Of a stretch of DNA of 15,877 nucleotides, positions 7,925 through 15,877 are shown one piece after another. The stretch spans positions 1-15,877 of the forward strand of contig CATKZA010000005.1 of the NCBI GenBank assembly GCA_949841235.1, written 5' to 3'. The stretch's first letter is position 1, and every line of letters begins with the position of its first letter. The notes under the pieces were generated by a model. The model did no database searches and had not been told where the DNA came from. It worked only from the letters and a program-made list of their open reading frames with translations. The stretch comes from an uncultured Clostridiaceae bacterium. GTDB taxonomy: Bacteria; Bacillota; Clostridia; Lachnospirales; Lachnospiraceae. Made by a program: the position numbers and the translations under genes.

Positions 7925-8497
7925 TTATCTCTTGCTCCAAAGAAGATAATCAATCTTCTTTACTGCGGTCAGTTTTTCCTTATAATGCGGCATTGCAGAA
8001 TCGAATGCCGCAACACACGCTTCTCCGTCTGTGCTGCAGATAAAAGCATCATACCAGGAGTTTATATCCTCATATATTTGCTCTGCTTCATCTATGCGCA
8101 GGGCTTTATCCTTGCCGATCAGCTTTTCCCATCGCTTCAAGAGTCCAAGGTTCTGCAAGACGTACCGATCCCATATTGGGAACGACGGGTCAACCGCCGC
8201 CATCAGCTTGCTCACAAAAGATACATCGATTGTGCCACTGACAGATTCGAGACATATCAGCAAATCTCGGAATCCTCTGTTCGCTGTCCGCTGTTCCTCC
8301 ATGAGCTTATAATACTTATCGTACCAGGCGGCAGATTTCTGGCGAACCCTATAAAAGCCGTTGAAGGTCTTTCTAAACTCCGGCGTTGCAGTAAAACCTT
8401 CCCTCCGAATGGCAGAGATAATATCTATGTAAGCCCTTAAGCCGAATGCCGTCTCAAGGCTGTCCTCAATGACCGTGTTTGGATTTAGCGTAATCAC
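7925..8497 (-). CDS. Uncharacterised soluble protein
   Basis: 190 residues from a GTG at 8497, preceded by AAAGGTGGTGG. No signal peptide or membrane segment. Notable stretches are FNGFYRVRQKSAAWYDKYY, SFVSKLMAAVDPSFPIWDRY and VLQNLGLL. The last two resemble, weakly and from memory, helix-hairpin-helix glycosylase-like hypothetical proteins, but no catalytic motif can be named. It is intact, 13 bases downstream of the DUF4268 remnant and 13 upstream of the membrane-anchored gene. The pair may work together. Confidence 0.7.
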   Translation of the reverse strand: MITLNPNTVIEDSLETAFGLRAYIDIISAIRREGFTATPEFRKTFNGFYRVRQKSAAWYDKYYKLMEEQRTANRGFRDLLICLESVSGTIDVSFVSKLMAAVDPSFPIWDRYVLQNLGLLKRWEKLIGKDKALRIDEAEQIYEDINSWYDAFICSTDGEACVAAFDSAMPHYKEKLTAVKKIDYLLWSKR

Positions 8498-8510
8498 TCC
8501 ACCACCACCT

Positions 8511-8729
8511 TTACAGATACTTTTTGAACGCCTTTTTCATTTTAAGCATGACATCAATCAGCCAGTCAAAAGTAAGTTCCACATCCAGTTCGTTCCGTTT
8601 CTGAATCTGTGAAACGGCAAGGTGACAGGCGGAAGAACCCACGCTGAAGTTCTTCCAATGATCCATAGACGGTTTGCGGCGATTGAAGTTCTTCCCGATA
8701 ACAGTCAGCATAAATTCACACATAGCCAT
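8511..8729 (-). pseudogene. DUF4268-like remnant with internal deletion
   Basis: 72 residues. GKNFNRRKPSMDHWKNFSVG, then SSACHLAVSQIQKRNELDVEL, look like the conserved start of a DUF4268 domain, a domain often attached to restriction- or defence-related proteins. Right after it comes DWLIDVMLKMKKAFKKYL, which looks like the family's extreme C-terminus, so roughly 80 residues seem missing between them, in frame. The N-terminus is also short. The ATG at 8729 overlaps the birA end by 14 bases and has AGGGGG just upstream inside birA. Family call from memory. Confidence 0.5.
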
Positions 8730-9717
8730 CCATCCCCCTCACGGACACCTCGCCAGACACGATCCTCTCTTCCCTTCCGTCTATTTCCACCAAAAGGGCT
8801 CCCTCCCCGTCAATGCCCCTGGCAATCCCCATCCGAACATCCTCTCTGGCAGCATCCTCCACCATGCCATAGTACACCCGCACTTCCCGATCCCTATTGG
8901 CAAGCAGCTGGTTATAATCCGGCACAAGAGCAGAGAGGTTTCCCTCCCTTTCATACTGGCGGTAATATTCCCCGAAAAGCGTTACCGTCCTTGCCGCCAG
9001 AGCGCATCGGTCTAGTTTCTCTCCCGCCTCCAGAAAAATAGACGTGGCCTTTCCCTGCAATTCCTCGGGAAAGTCCCTCTGGTTCACATTGATTCCCATG
9101 CCCACCACCCCATAGTGGACAAAGTTTTCCTCCGAACTCATCTCCGTCAGAATGCCGCAGACCTTCTTTCCTGCCACAATCACGTCATTAGGCCACTTGA
9201 TAGCCACATCCAGGGAAACCATTTCCCGAATCGCCTTTGCGATAGCCAAGGCTGCCAGAAGGGTCATGCCGGATATCCGGGAGGGATGGAGTTCCGGCCT
9301 GAGAATCAGCGTCATAAACACGTTCACGCCCTCCTGGCTGTCCCAGTGCCTTCCCCTTCTCCCCCGGCCCGCAGTCTGCCGCTCTGCCATCACCAGAGTC
9401 CCCTCTGGCTCTCCCTGTTCCGCCAGTTTTTTGGCATAGCTATTGGTGGAATCCACTTCCTCCAGGCATTCCACCCTCCGGCAGAACTCATCCTCCGGCA
9501 AATGGCTCTCAATCTCCGGCCCATAGAGCCTGTCCGGTGCAGACATCAGACGGTAGCCTTTCTTGGAACCGGCAGCAAATTCGTACCCCATCTCCTTCAG
9601 CGCAGCAATATTCTTCCACACTGCCTGTCTGGATACCCCAAGTTTTTCACAGAGAGCCGCACCGGAAACATACTCCTGCCCCGCCTCCCGCAATGCTCTC
9701 AGTATTTTTTCCTTCAT
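8716..9717 (-). CDS. birA: Bifunctional biotin-[acetyl-CoA carboxylase] ligase / biotin repressor
   Basis: Joins biotin to carboxylase carrier proteins via biotinyl-AMP and, in this two-domain form, can repress biotin genes. Full length at 333 residues. N-terminal winged helix at ~1-60 (KLGVSRQAVWKNIAAL); ligase domain with VDSTN at 88-92, the biotinyl-AMP loop GRGRRGR at 117-123, KWPND at 174-178 and GMGIN at 206-210; small C-terminal domain to 333. The ATG at 9717 has GGAAG 7 bases upstream. It follows argF by 51 bases holding two hairpins. The accessory island starts at its stop codon. Confidence 0.96.
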   Translation of the reverse strand: MKEKILRALREAGQEYVSGAALCEKLGVSRQAVWKNIAALKEMGYEFAAGSKKGYRLMSAPDRLYGPEIESHLPEDEFCRRVECLEEVDSTNSYAKKLAEQGEPEGTLVMAERQTAGRGRRGRHWDSQEGVNVFMTLILRPELHPSRISGMTLLAALAIAKAIREMVSLDVAIKWPNDVIVAGKKVCGILTEMSSEENFVHYGVVGMGINVNQRDFPEELQGKATSIFLEAGEKLDRCALAARTVTLFGEYYRQYEREGNLSALVPDYNQLLANRDREVRVYYGMVEDAAREDVRMGIARGIDGEGALLVEIDGREERIVSGEVSVRGMDGYV

Positions 9718-9733
9718 ATCACACTTCCAATCA

Positions 9734-9768
9734 TGCCGCCACAGGCGGCAGTGTCAGCAAAGCTGACA
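9734..9768. repeat. Two adjacent hairpins between argF and birA
   Basis: TGCCGCC-ACA-GGCGGCA at 9734-9750 and TGTCAGC-AAA-GCTGACA at 9752-9768, each a perfect 7-bp stem with a 3-base loop, fill most of the gap directly after the argF TGA. No T-run follows on either strand. They may attenuate transcription, protect the argF 3' end or mark an RNA processing site. Confidence 0.7.
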
Positions 9769-10779
9769 TCAACAATCCATGAAAGAAGAATTTGCGCCCA
9801 GCGTTGCCACCATCACAGCCTTGATGGTATGCATCCTATTCTCCGCCTCGTCGAACACAACGGACTGGGGAGATTCAAAGACTTCGTCCGTCACCTCCAG
9901 CTCTTCCATGCCAAACTTCTCGTAGACCTCTTTTCCAATCGCCGTCTTTAAGTCGTGGAATGCGGGCAGACAGTGGGTAAAAATGGCACCATCCCGGGCA
10001 TTCTCCATCACCTTCCGATTCACCTGATAGGGCTTTAATGCCTGAATGCGCTCTGCCCATACTTCCTCCGGCTCTCCCATGGATACCCACACGTCGGTAT
10101 AAATCACATCCGCAGCCTTCGTCCCCGTCATCACATCCTCCGTCAAGGTGATGGAACCCCCGGAAGCCTTGGCGTACTCCTGGCACTGCTCCACCAATGC
10201 ATTGTCAGGGAAATATTCCTTCGCCGTGCAGGCAACGAAATTCATTCCCATCTTGGCGCAGACAATCATCAGGGAATTTCCCATATTGTAGCGGGCATCG
10301 CCCATATATACCAGTTTCACTCCCTTGATTCTTCCTAAATGCTCCCTGATGGTAAGGAGGGTGGCAAGCATCTGGGTGGGATGATACTCATTGGTCAGGC
10401 CATTCCACACGGGAACCCCTGCATGCTCTGCCAGTTCTTCCACAATCTCCTGCCCATAACCCCGGTATTCGATGCCGTCAAACATCCTGCCCAGCACCCT
10501 AGCCGTATCCGCAATGCTCTCCTTCTTCCCGATCTGGGAGCCGGAAGGATCCAGATACGTGGTTCCCATGCCCATATCGTGAGCAGCCACCTCAAAGGAA
10601 CATCTGGTACGGGTACTGGTCTTCTCAAAGATAAGAGCCACATTCTTGCCTATGTAGTGGTTGATCTTCTCCCCCTTTTTCTTCATCTCCTTCAATTTCT
10701 CTGCCAAATCCACCAGATACAAGATTTCCTCCGGCGTAAAATCCTTCAATGTCAAAAAATTTCTTCCTTTTAAATCCAT
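9769..10779 (-). CDS. argF: Ornithine carbamoyltransferase
   Basis: Cytosolic enzyme making citrulline and phosphate from ornithine and carbamoyl phosphate. Full length at 336 residues. Carbamoyl-phosphate site STRTR at 55-59 and HPTQ at 133-136; ornithine-loop DVWVSMG at 229-235; catalytic HCLPA with C270. The ATG at 10779 follows GAGAGG by about 7 bases. Anabolic (argF) and catabolic (arcB) forms cannot be separated on motifs alone; the absence of arginine deiminase or carbamate kinase next to it favours biosynthesis. birA follows. Confidence 0.95.
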   Translation of the reverse strand: MDLKGRNFLTLKDFTPEEILYLVDLAEKLKEMKKKGEKINHYIGKNVALIFEKTSTRTRCSFEVAAHDMGMGTTYLDPSGSQIGKKESIADTARVLGRMFDGIEYRGYGQEIVEELAEHAGVPVWNGLTNEYHPTQMLATLLTIREHLGRIKGVKLVYMGDARYNMGNSLMIVCAKMGMNFVACTAKEYFPDNALVEQCQEYAKASGGSITLTEDVMTGTKAADVIYTDVWVSMGEPEEVWAERIQALKPYQVNRKVMENARDGAIFTHCLPAFHDLKTAIGKEVYEKFGMEELEVTDEVFESPQSVVFDEAENRMHTIKAVMVATLGANSSFMDC

Positions 10780-11091
10780 AATTTACCTCTCTTCCGCAAA
10801 GCGTACTCCGCTCACTTTTACCTCATTGCGCATAAAAAGAACCAAAGTCCTTACAGTGTCCCCATTGCAACGCAGACACTAGTACAACGAATATTAAGTA
10901 ACTGACATCTTCACTTGTCTAATTGTTCAGCTACTGCGTCAAAAAATCTAGATGAACCATTGCTTTATATGGTCTTTGCCACACTCTACTCCGTCGATTT
11001 TCTTCCCGGTATCTGAAACAATTATCCTGCGCGAATATATCAAGAACTTAATTTTCGCTGTACTAGTTGTACTAACATGCATCTTATTCAA
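10780..11091 (-). other. argF upstream region without a clear gene or promoter
   Basis: About 310 bases between argF and the terminators. Only TTGACG (minus strand, complement near 10936-10941) stands out as a possible -35, with no good -10 at the right distance. A 9-bp inverted pair, TAGTACAAC/GTTGTACTA, lies near 11070 and 10885. No confident ArgR box, T-box or riboswitch fold was recognised. Confidence 0.4.
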
Positions 11092-11119
11092 TGAAAAAAG
11101 GGAACGCCAGCGCATTCCC
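11092..11119 (-). terminator. Second rho-independent terminator
   Basis: Minus strand GGGAATGC-GCTG-GCGTTCCC, an 8-bp stem with one T-G pair, followed by six Ts (11094-11099). The T-G pair means it folds better as RNA from the minus strand. It lies about 45 bases beyond the first terminator. Confidence 0.75.
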
Positions 11120-11159
11120 AATGGCATAGCGTTACGTTATGAGCAGTTTCTTAATAAAG

Positions 11160-11202
11160 TGAAAAAAGGAAAACCCCGAATAGCCGGACAGCCATCGGAG
11201 TT
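11160..11202 (-). terminator. Rho-independent terminator of the nfeD-SPFH operon
   Basis: Minus strand AACTCCGA pairs with TCGGGGTT; the inner ATGGCT/GGCTAT extends the stem past one bulge to a GTCC loop, and TTCCTTTTTT follows. It lies about 105 bases after the SPFH stop. Confidence 0.8.
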
Positions 11203-11306
11203 CCCTCTTATTATTTCCTTTAACCTTCTTTGGCTTCCCTACACAGCAACTTCCTATCCAAAAACTTCCACTTTTCCATCCTTCCAAGAAATAGGCTTTT
11301 CACTCC

Positions 11307-12224
11307 CTATTCCTTTGCCACTTCCTTGACAGAAGTGACCAATCCCGCCAAGGACTGGATTTCCGATGGAATAATAATCTTCGTGGCCTTGCCGTCTGCC
11401 GCCCGCTCGAAGGCATCCAGGCTCTTCAGCTTGATGACCTCCGGCGATGCGCCCGCCTCGTTCAGCATGCGAATGCCGTCTGCCTTCGCCTTCTGCACGG
11501 CAAGAATCGCCTCTGCCTGACCTTCCGCCTCCCGAATGGTGGCCTCCTTCTTCGCCTCTGCGTGGAGGATGGCAGCAGCCTTGTCTGCCTCTGCGTCCAG
11601 AATGGCCGCCTCCTTCTTGCCCTGCGCCACCAGAATGGCAGATTCCTTCTCGCCCTGGGAGCGGAGAATGGACTCCCTCTTCTCTCGCTCTGCCTTCATC
11701 TGCTTCTCCATGGCATCCTGAATGGCCGCCGGCGGAATGATATTTTTCAATTCCACCCGGTTCACCTTGATGCCCCAGGGATCTGTGGCAGAATCCAAGG
11801 ATGCCCGCATCTTCGTGTTAATCGTCTCTCTGGATGTGAGCGTCTCGTCCAATTCCAGTTCTCCGATGACATTTCGCAGCGTGGTGGCCGTCAGGTTCTC
11901 GATGGCCACGATGGGATTTTCCACGCCGTAGGCATATAACTTAGGATCTGTAATCTGATAAAATATCACCGTGTCAATCCGCATGGTGACATTATCCTTG
12001 GTAATCACGGGCTGGGGTGCGAAGTCCACCACCTGTTCCTTCAATATCACCTTCTTTGCCACCCTGTCAATGATCGGCGTCTTAAAATGCACGCCCACGC
12101 CCCAAGTGGTCTGGTATCCTCCCAGCCTCTCCACCACGAAAGCCTTTGCCTGCGGCACCACATTGATGCAGGACAGCAGAATGATCAATACAATCGCTAA
12201 AATTACAATAAACAATGGTCCCAT
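11307..12224 (-). CDS. SPFH/band 7 membrane protein (stomatin/QmcA-like)
   Basis: 305 residues. An N-terminal membrane anchor at ~3-20 (LFIVILAIVLIILLSCI) is followed by a band 7/SPFH domain (ERLGGYQTTWGVGVHF at 32-47, VVDFAPQPVITKDNVTMRID at 65-84, RNVIGELELDE at 117-127) and a long alanine/glutamate/lysine-rich helical region at ~170-250 built from related segments such as GEKESAIL, GKKEAAIL, ADKAAAIL and AKKEATI, which should drive ring oligomerisation. Such proteins organise membrane microdomains. ATG 12224 is chosen because AGAGGA sits just upstream and the anchor begins at once; a longer in-frame start at 12368 has neither. It pairs with nfeD upstream, the classic partner. Confidence 0.93.
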   Translation of the reverse strand: MGPLFIVILAIVLIILLSCINVVPQAKAFVVERLGGYQTTWGVGVHFKTPIIDRVAKKVILKEQVVDFAPQPVITKDNVTMRIDTVIFYQITDPKLYAYGVENPIVAIENLTATTLRNVIGELELDETLTSRETINTKMRASLDSATDPWGIKVNRVELKNIIPPAAIQDAMEKQMKAEREKRESILRSQGEKESAILVAQGKKEAAILDAEADKAAAILHAEAKKEATIREAEGQAEAILAVQKAKADGIRMLNEAGASPEVIKLKSLDAFERAADGKATKIIIPSEIQSLAGLVTSVKEVAKE

Positions 12225-12239
12225 ACGATTCCTCTTTTC

Positions 12240-12284
12240 TGCGCCGCATTTTGATAATAATGCATCTCCGTGCCAAGCGGCGCA
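12240..12284. repeat. Inverted repeat just upstream of the SPFH ribosome binding site
   Basis: TGCGCCGC (12240-12247) and GCGGCGCA (12277-12284), a perfect GC-rich 8-bp stem with a 29-base loop, in the 148-base gap between nfeD and the SPFH gene. It ends a few bases before the ribosome binding site, so it could stabilise the downstream message or tune translation. Confidence 0.6.
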
Positions 12285-12372
12285 CAGACACAGAGCGCTA
12301 TTTTCCTCCCATGCAGGGATGCACTGCGCAACACCGCACGCAAGTCCCCACTGAGCAGCATTCCCCAAGAGC

Positions 12373-12810
12373 TTACTGTTCCTCCACCTTTACAACCTCC
12401 AGATGCGCTCCCCTCACTTCCTGCACCATCACTCTGGCACCCACGGGTATCTTTTCATCCGATGCCGCATTTCTGGCCATCCATTCCATGCCATCCAGAA
12501 GCACCGTGCCCTTCTGGTTGAAATTATCAATCTCCTCAATCACCTTGCCCTGGCGCATCTTCACGCTGTCCACATTGGTCTTCTCCCGATTGTGATTCAG
12601 ATGCTTTTCCACCACGGGCTTCGTAAAGATCAGCAGCAGGATGGAAACTGCCAAAAAAAGCACGATCTGCAGCCAGAATGGTGCGCCCAGAAGAGCGGCC
12701 ACAAAGGCCACCAGACACCCTCCCGCAAACCAGATACTGGTAAGTCCAAGAGAAATCATCTCCAAAACCACGAAAACGCCCAGCGCAACCAGCCAGTATA
12801 TTGGATCCAT
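12373..12810 (-). CDS. NfeD-like membrane protein with OB-fold tail
   Basis: 145 residues, the short NfeD form without the N-terminal ClpP-like protease part. Three hydrophobic segments at ~5-22, 24-42 and 47-63, then a C-terminal OB-fold at ~85-143 containing the typical GTVLLDGMEWMARNA (101-115) and VGARVMVQEV. ATG 12810 follows AGGAGG by 8 bases. NfeD proteins act with the SPFH protein encoded next to them in membrane quality or microdomain functions. Confidence 0.9.
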   Translation of the reverse strand: MDPIYWLVALGVFVVLEMISLGLTSIWFAGGCLVAFVAALLGAPFWLQIVLFLAVSILLLIFTKPVVEKHLNHNREKTNVDSVKMRQGKVIEEIDNFNQKGTVLLDGMEWMARNAASDEKIPVGARVMVQEVRGAHLEVVKVEEQ

Positions 12811-12867
12811 GCCTCTCCCTCCTTCTATTGTTACTATTCTCAGCAACTCCTTATTTCATTTTTCAGC

Positions 12868-12897
12868 ATTATAGCACATTTCCCCAATAAGATACAA
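12868..12897 (-). promoter_or_regulatory. Extended -10 promoter of nfeD
   Basis: Minus strand TTGTAT (12892-12897), 18-base spacer, perfect TATAAT (12868-12873) preceded by TGC, giving an extended -10. It would start transcription near 12861, about 50 bases before the nfeD ATG and just after the upstream methyltransferase gene ends. Confidence 0.8.
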
Positions 12898-12906
12898 GTA
12901 TGACTA

Positions 12907-13701
12907 TCATGACGAGCCGCCACGCCTCTGCCTGGCAATCTCATACATCAGCACCCCGGCCGCCACCGAGGCATTCAGGGATTCCAACATGCCCTCCATG
13001 GGAATCCGAATCCCCCCGGTAAGCGACTCCGCTACTTCATCGGAAATTCCGTTGGCCTCATTTCCGATGACGATCCCTACCGGACCAGTGTAATCAGGCG
13101 CATCATACACTGTGCTTCCATCCATCATGGTGCCATATACCGGAATATCCGCAGACTTTAATGCTCCGATGCATCTCGCCAGATTCTCTTCATAACAAAA
13201 TGGCACCCGAAAAATAGCCCCCATGGTGGCTCGAACTACCTTGGGATTAAACAGATCCACCGTCTCCCTGCTCATGATGACCCCGGACATGCCGGCACCT
13301 TCCGCCGTCCGCAGAATGGTACCCAGATTGCCGGGATCCCTCACATCATCCAACAGAATATATGCCTTCCTGGAATCATCCAGCAGTTCCTCCAGATGAT
13401 GCTCCGGCATTTCTACAACCCCCAGAACCCCCTGGGGCGTGACCGTATCTGCAATCTTATGAAATACCGGCTCCGACACCACCTCCCAGACAACCCGGCC
13501 GGTGATTTCCTGCCAATCCTGCCCCCGGGATTCCCAGAACTTCTCAGAAAAATAAATTGCCCGCAGTTTTCCGCAGCCAAAGGCTTCCCGCACCATCTTC
13601 ACGCCCTCTGCCAGAAAGCATTTCCTCTTCCTTCGCTCTCTGGCAGACTTCTGCAATTTCACGATTTCCTTAATCTTCCCATTAGATTCGCTGGTAATCA
13701 T
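12907..13701 (-). CDS. TrmH/SpoU-family RNA 2'-O-ribose methyltransferase
   Basis: 264 residues. SPOUT enzyme that methylates a ribose 2'-hydroxyl in rRNA or tRNA with S-adenosylmethionine. N-terminal substrate-binding region (FLAEGVKMVREA at 29-40); knot-fold motif 1 DPGNLGTILRTA at 122-133 with N125 and R131; motif 2 IGNEANGIS at 212-220; motif 3 IPMEGMLESLNASVAAGV at 233-250. The architecture is RlmB/TsnR-like, but the exact site cannot be told from sequence. ATG 13701 has only a distant AAAGG, so its ribosome binding site is weak. No terminator separates it from prfA 195 bases upstream. Confidence 0.92.
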   Translation of the reverse strand: MITSESNGKIKEIVKLQKSARERRKRKCFLAEGVKMVREAFGCGKLRAIYFSEKFWESRGQDWQEITGRVVWEVVSEPVFHKIADTVTPQGVLGVVEMPEHHLEELLDDSRKAYILLDDVRDPGNLGTILRTAEGAGMSGVIMSRETVDLFNPKVVRATMGAIFRVPFCYEENLARCIGALKSADIPVYGTMMDGSTVYDAPDYTGPVGIVIGNEANGISDEVAESLTGGIRIPMEGMLESLNASVAAGVLMYEIARQRRGGSS

Positions 13702-13896
13702 ACGATATCAAAAACCTTTCAAATACTCGCAGTACTTTGAGTCTGCTATTCGCTGCCATTCTTGCTTCGCCTTTTATCAAATCCAACCCCCACAAAACGC
13801 TCTGCATCATCAGCACAATCCCTTTTATCCCTTCGGACAATTCTCACACGGCATCAATTCATTTCTTAATAATTTATCATCTGCCACACTCGGAGG

Positions 13897-14973
13897 TCAG
13901 GCACTTTCATTCAATTTCTCCAACTTTGCCGTCTGGTCCGCCACGATGATATTTTGCAGAATCTCGCTGATATCCCCCTCCAGCACCTCATTGAGGCGGT
14001 GGCTGGTAAATTTGATCCGATGATCCGTCACCCTGCCCTGGGGGAAATTATATGTCCTAATCTTCTCCGAGCGATCCCCGGTACCCACCTGGCTCTTTCT
14101 CTCCGCCGCCTGCTCGCTTGCCGCCTTCTCCTGCTCCATATCGTATATGCGGGAGCGCAGCACCTTCATGGCCTTATCCTTATTCTTCAGCTGGGATTTC
14201 TCATCCTGGCAGGTCACCACGATACCTGTGGGCATGTGGGTAATGCGCACGGCAGAATCGGTGGTATTGACACACTGGCCGCCATTGCCGGATGCCCGGT
14301 AGACATCAATCTTGCAGTCATTAGGATCCACAAAAACCTCCACGTCCTCCACTTCCGGCATGATTGCCACCGTGGCAGTGGAAGTGTGAATCCTCCCGCC
14401 GGATTCCGTGGAAGGTATCCGCTGCACCCTGTGAACGCCGCTCTCATACTTCAACTTAGAATATGCCCCACTGCCAATGACCATAAACACGATTTCCTTA
14501 AATCCCCCGATGCCATTCTCGTTGGCACTCATCACCTCCACCTTCCAGCGGTTTCCCTCCGCATACTTAGAATACATGCGGAACAAATCTGCCGCAAAGA
14601 GAGCCGCCTCGTCACCGCCGGCACCGCCACGGATTTCCACGATGACATTCTTGTCATCATTGGGATCTTTGGGCAGCATGAGAATCTTAAGTTCCTGCTC
14701 GCAACGCTCCACTGCCTCCCGGCAATCCGCCAATTCCTCCTTGGCCATCTCCCGCATCTCCTCGTCGCTCTCTTCCTCCAGAAGCGTCAGGCTATCCTCC
14801 ACGCCCTCCTTCGCCTTCTTGTATTCCATATATTTATCCACGATGGGCGTCAGTTCATTCTGCTCCTTCATCAGCTGGCGGTACTTCTCCTGATTGCTCA
14901 CAGTATCCGGGTCTGTCAGCTCCATATTGATTTCCTCCAGCCTGCGCACCAAATCCTCCAAACGGTCAAACAT
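13897..14973 (-). CDS. prfA: Peptide chain release factor 1
   Basis: 358 residues, normal length. Terminates translation at UAA and UAG. GGQ at 231-233 within [15 protein letters not shown] triggers peptide release, and its Gln is the residue PrmC methylates. The codon-reading tripeptide is PST at 187-189 in [17 protein letters not shown], where E. coli RF1 has PAT; this marks RF1 and not RF2 (SPF). ATG 14973 follows GGAGG by 7 bases; an upstream in-frame ATG at 15003 lacks one. It lies 31 bases after prmC. Confidence 0.97.
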   Translation of the reverse strand: MFDRLEDLVRRLEEINMELTDPDTVSNQEKYRQLMKEQNELTPIVDKYMEYKKAKEGVEDSLTLLEEESDEEMREMAKEELADCREAVERCEQELKILMLPKDPNDDKNVIVEIRGGAGGDEAALFAADLFRMYSKYAEGNRWKVEVMSANENGIGGFKEIVFMVIGSGAYSKLKYESGVHRVQRIPSTESGGRIHTSTATVAIMPEVEDVEVFVDPNDCKIDVYRASGNGGQCVNTTDSAVRITHMPTGIVVTCQDEKSQLKNKDKAMKVLRSRIYDMEQEKAASEQAAERKSQVGTGDRSEKIRTYNFPQGRVTDHRIKFTSHRLNEVLEGDISEILQNIIVADQTAKLEKLNESA

Positions 14974-15004
14974 GTTCTTACCTCCATTCCCAAATGCCTT
15001 CATG

Positions 15005-15835
15005 CTATGGTTTCCAAAAACCTATCACCACCCTGTCATGCCCTCCATAGTCTTTCTTGCAGCGCACGGAGGCATATCCCGCCTCTATCATCAGCTGCTC
15101 CACGTCCCCGCCCTGGTCATGGCCGATCTCAAAGGCCAAGATGCCCCCGGGAGATAGGAAGTTCCCAGCCTCTGCCACAATTCTGCGGTAATAATCCAGC
15201 CCATCCTCTCCCCCATCCAGGGCAATCATAGGCTCGTGCACCCGCACTTCCTCCTCCAGCCCGCTGATAACGGCAGGGGGAATATAGGGAGGATTGGACA
15301 CGATCATGTCATAAGTCCCATTCACCTTTTCAAACAAGTCACTCTCCACAAAAGAAACACCGCCGCCCAGCTTCCGATTATTGCGCTCTGCCACCCGAAG
15401 CGCCTCCCGGGAGATATCCGTCCCCACACAGCACCCAGGCTTTCCCAGCACCGCCAGAGAAATGATAATGCATCCGGAGCCAGTGCAAAGGTCAAGTACC
15501 CGCTTTTTCGCCACCATGGGCAATACCGTCTCCACCAAAATCTCCGTATCCTGCCTGGGAATCAGCACATTTTCATTCACAGAAAAGGGGAGTCCCATAA
15601 ATTCCTGCTCCCCGATAATCTGCTGCACTGGCATGCGCCCTTTCCTCATCTCTATCTTTTCCCAATATGCTTCCTGCCATTCCGGAAGAGCATCCTCTCC
15701 CCGGTGCAGATAGTATTCTGCCCTGCTAAGACCCGTCACATGGGAGAATAAAAGCCATGCATCTGTCTCGGCCTCTAAAATCCCCCCATCAGCCAACGCC
15801 TCTGTTCCACGGCGAAGCAGTTCCCCGTTGATCAT
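15005..15835 (-). CDS. prmC: Release factor glutamine methyltransferase
   Basis: 276 residues. Methylates the GGQ glutamine of release factors, here presumably of the prfA product next door. N-terminal helical domain, then LIPRQDTE at 91-98, SAM-binding DLCTGSGCI at 115-123 and the substrate-binding NPPY at 181-184. ATG 15835 is preferred over a GTG at 15844 because GAAGG lies 9 bases before the ATG but almost touches the GTG. Confidence 0.96.
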   Translation of the reverse strand: MINGELLRRGTEALADGGILEAETDAWLLFSHVTGLSRAEYYLHRGEDALPEWQEAYWEKIEMRKGRMPVQQIIGEQEFMGLPFSVNENVLIPRQDTEILVETVLPMVAKKRVLDLCTGSGCIIISLAVLGKPGCCVGTDISREALRVAERNNRKLGGGVSFVESDLFEKVNGTYDMIVSNPPYIPPAVISGLEEEVRVHEPMIALDGGEDGLDYYRRIVAEAGNFLSPGGILAFEIGHDQGGDVEQLMIEAGYASVRCKKDYGGHDRVVIGFWKP

Positions 15836-15855
15836 TCCATTCACACCTTCAAATA

Positions 15856-15872
15856 TGCCAGTTTCGCTGGCA
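15856..15872. repeat. Short hairpin upstream of prmC
   Basis: TGCCAG-TTTCG-CTGGCA, a 6-bp stem with 5-base loop, about 20 bases before the prmC start. On the minus strand no T-run follows. Too close to the window edge to interpret. Confidence 0.35.
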
Positions 15873-15877
15873 AAAAC

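Noticed and set aside
7912-7953. Longer N-terminus for the membrane-anchored protein
   Set aside because: The earlier starts overlap the upstream gene and lack a ribosome binding site; AAAGGAG fits the ATG at 7911.
11083-11100. ARG-box-like TTGAATAAGATGCATG (minus strand) about 310 bases upstream of argF
   Set aside because: The half-site spacing is one base short and it overlaps the second terminator, far from any plausible argF promoter.
10952-11329. A 125-codon plus-strand frame in the argF-SPFH gap
   Set aside because: It runs through both minus-strand terminators and into the SPFH coding end, lacks a good ribosome binding site and resembles nothing known.
12225-12368. Longer N-terminus for the SPFH protein
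   Set aside because: The extension crosses the inverted repeat, lacks a ribosome binding site and would put a Cys/Ala-rich stretch ahead of the normal membrane anchor.
13954-15231. A 425-codon plus-strand open frame
   Set aside because: It is antisense to prfA and the prmC 3' end, both with complete motifs; the His/Leu-rich translation is typical of a shadow frame.

Overview
All convincing genes lie on the minus strand. The core genes (prmC-prfA, a TrmH-family rRNA methyltransferase, an NfeD/SPFH membrane pair, argF-birA), AGGAGG-type ribosome binding sites, some GTG starts and moderate GC suggest a Firmicute of the Clostridia, most likely Lachnospiraceae-like. This is inferred from protein flavour and gene content; no search was run. 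No rRNA, tRNA, CRISPR array, transposase or integrase was found.

From right to left, in the direction of transcription. (1) 15835-12907: prmC, prfA and a TrmH/SpoU-family methyltransferase, all translation-related and apparently intact. (2) 12897-11092: a clear extended -10 promoter, a short nfeD, an SPFH/stomatin gene and two consecutive rho-independent terminators. (3) 10779-8716: argF and birA, separated only by two back-to-back hairpins. (4) 8729-4572: an accessory stretch, by eye more AT-rich, packed tail to head behind birA. It holds a DUF4268 remnant with an apparent internal deletion, two small intact uncharacterised genes, a mosaic of gene fragments (unknown N-terminus, acetyltransferase N-terminus, PhzF C-terminus, unknown C-terminus), an AlbA_2/Schlafen-type ATP-binding regulator broken in three places, and the first ~53 codons of BREX pglZ joined directly to the last ~170 codons of BREX brxL. 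I read this as the scar of a type 1 BREX island. (5) 4318-1: the start and first 1439 codons of a nonribosomal peptide synthetase, A-T-C-A so far, running off the left edge. It has its own leader with a candidate promoter, a spaced 8-bp direct repeat and a perfect 16-bp tandem repeat.

The core genes look ordinary. The interest lies in two places. One is the NRPS, whose loading adenylation domain lacks the usual amino-group-binding Asp. The other is the accessory island. Each of the three breaks in its AlbA_2 gene sits exactly on a short repeat (8-bp duplication, 11-bp triplication, six-G run), and undoing the three restores one 398-residue frame. That pattern could be decay or reversible switching.
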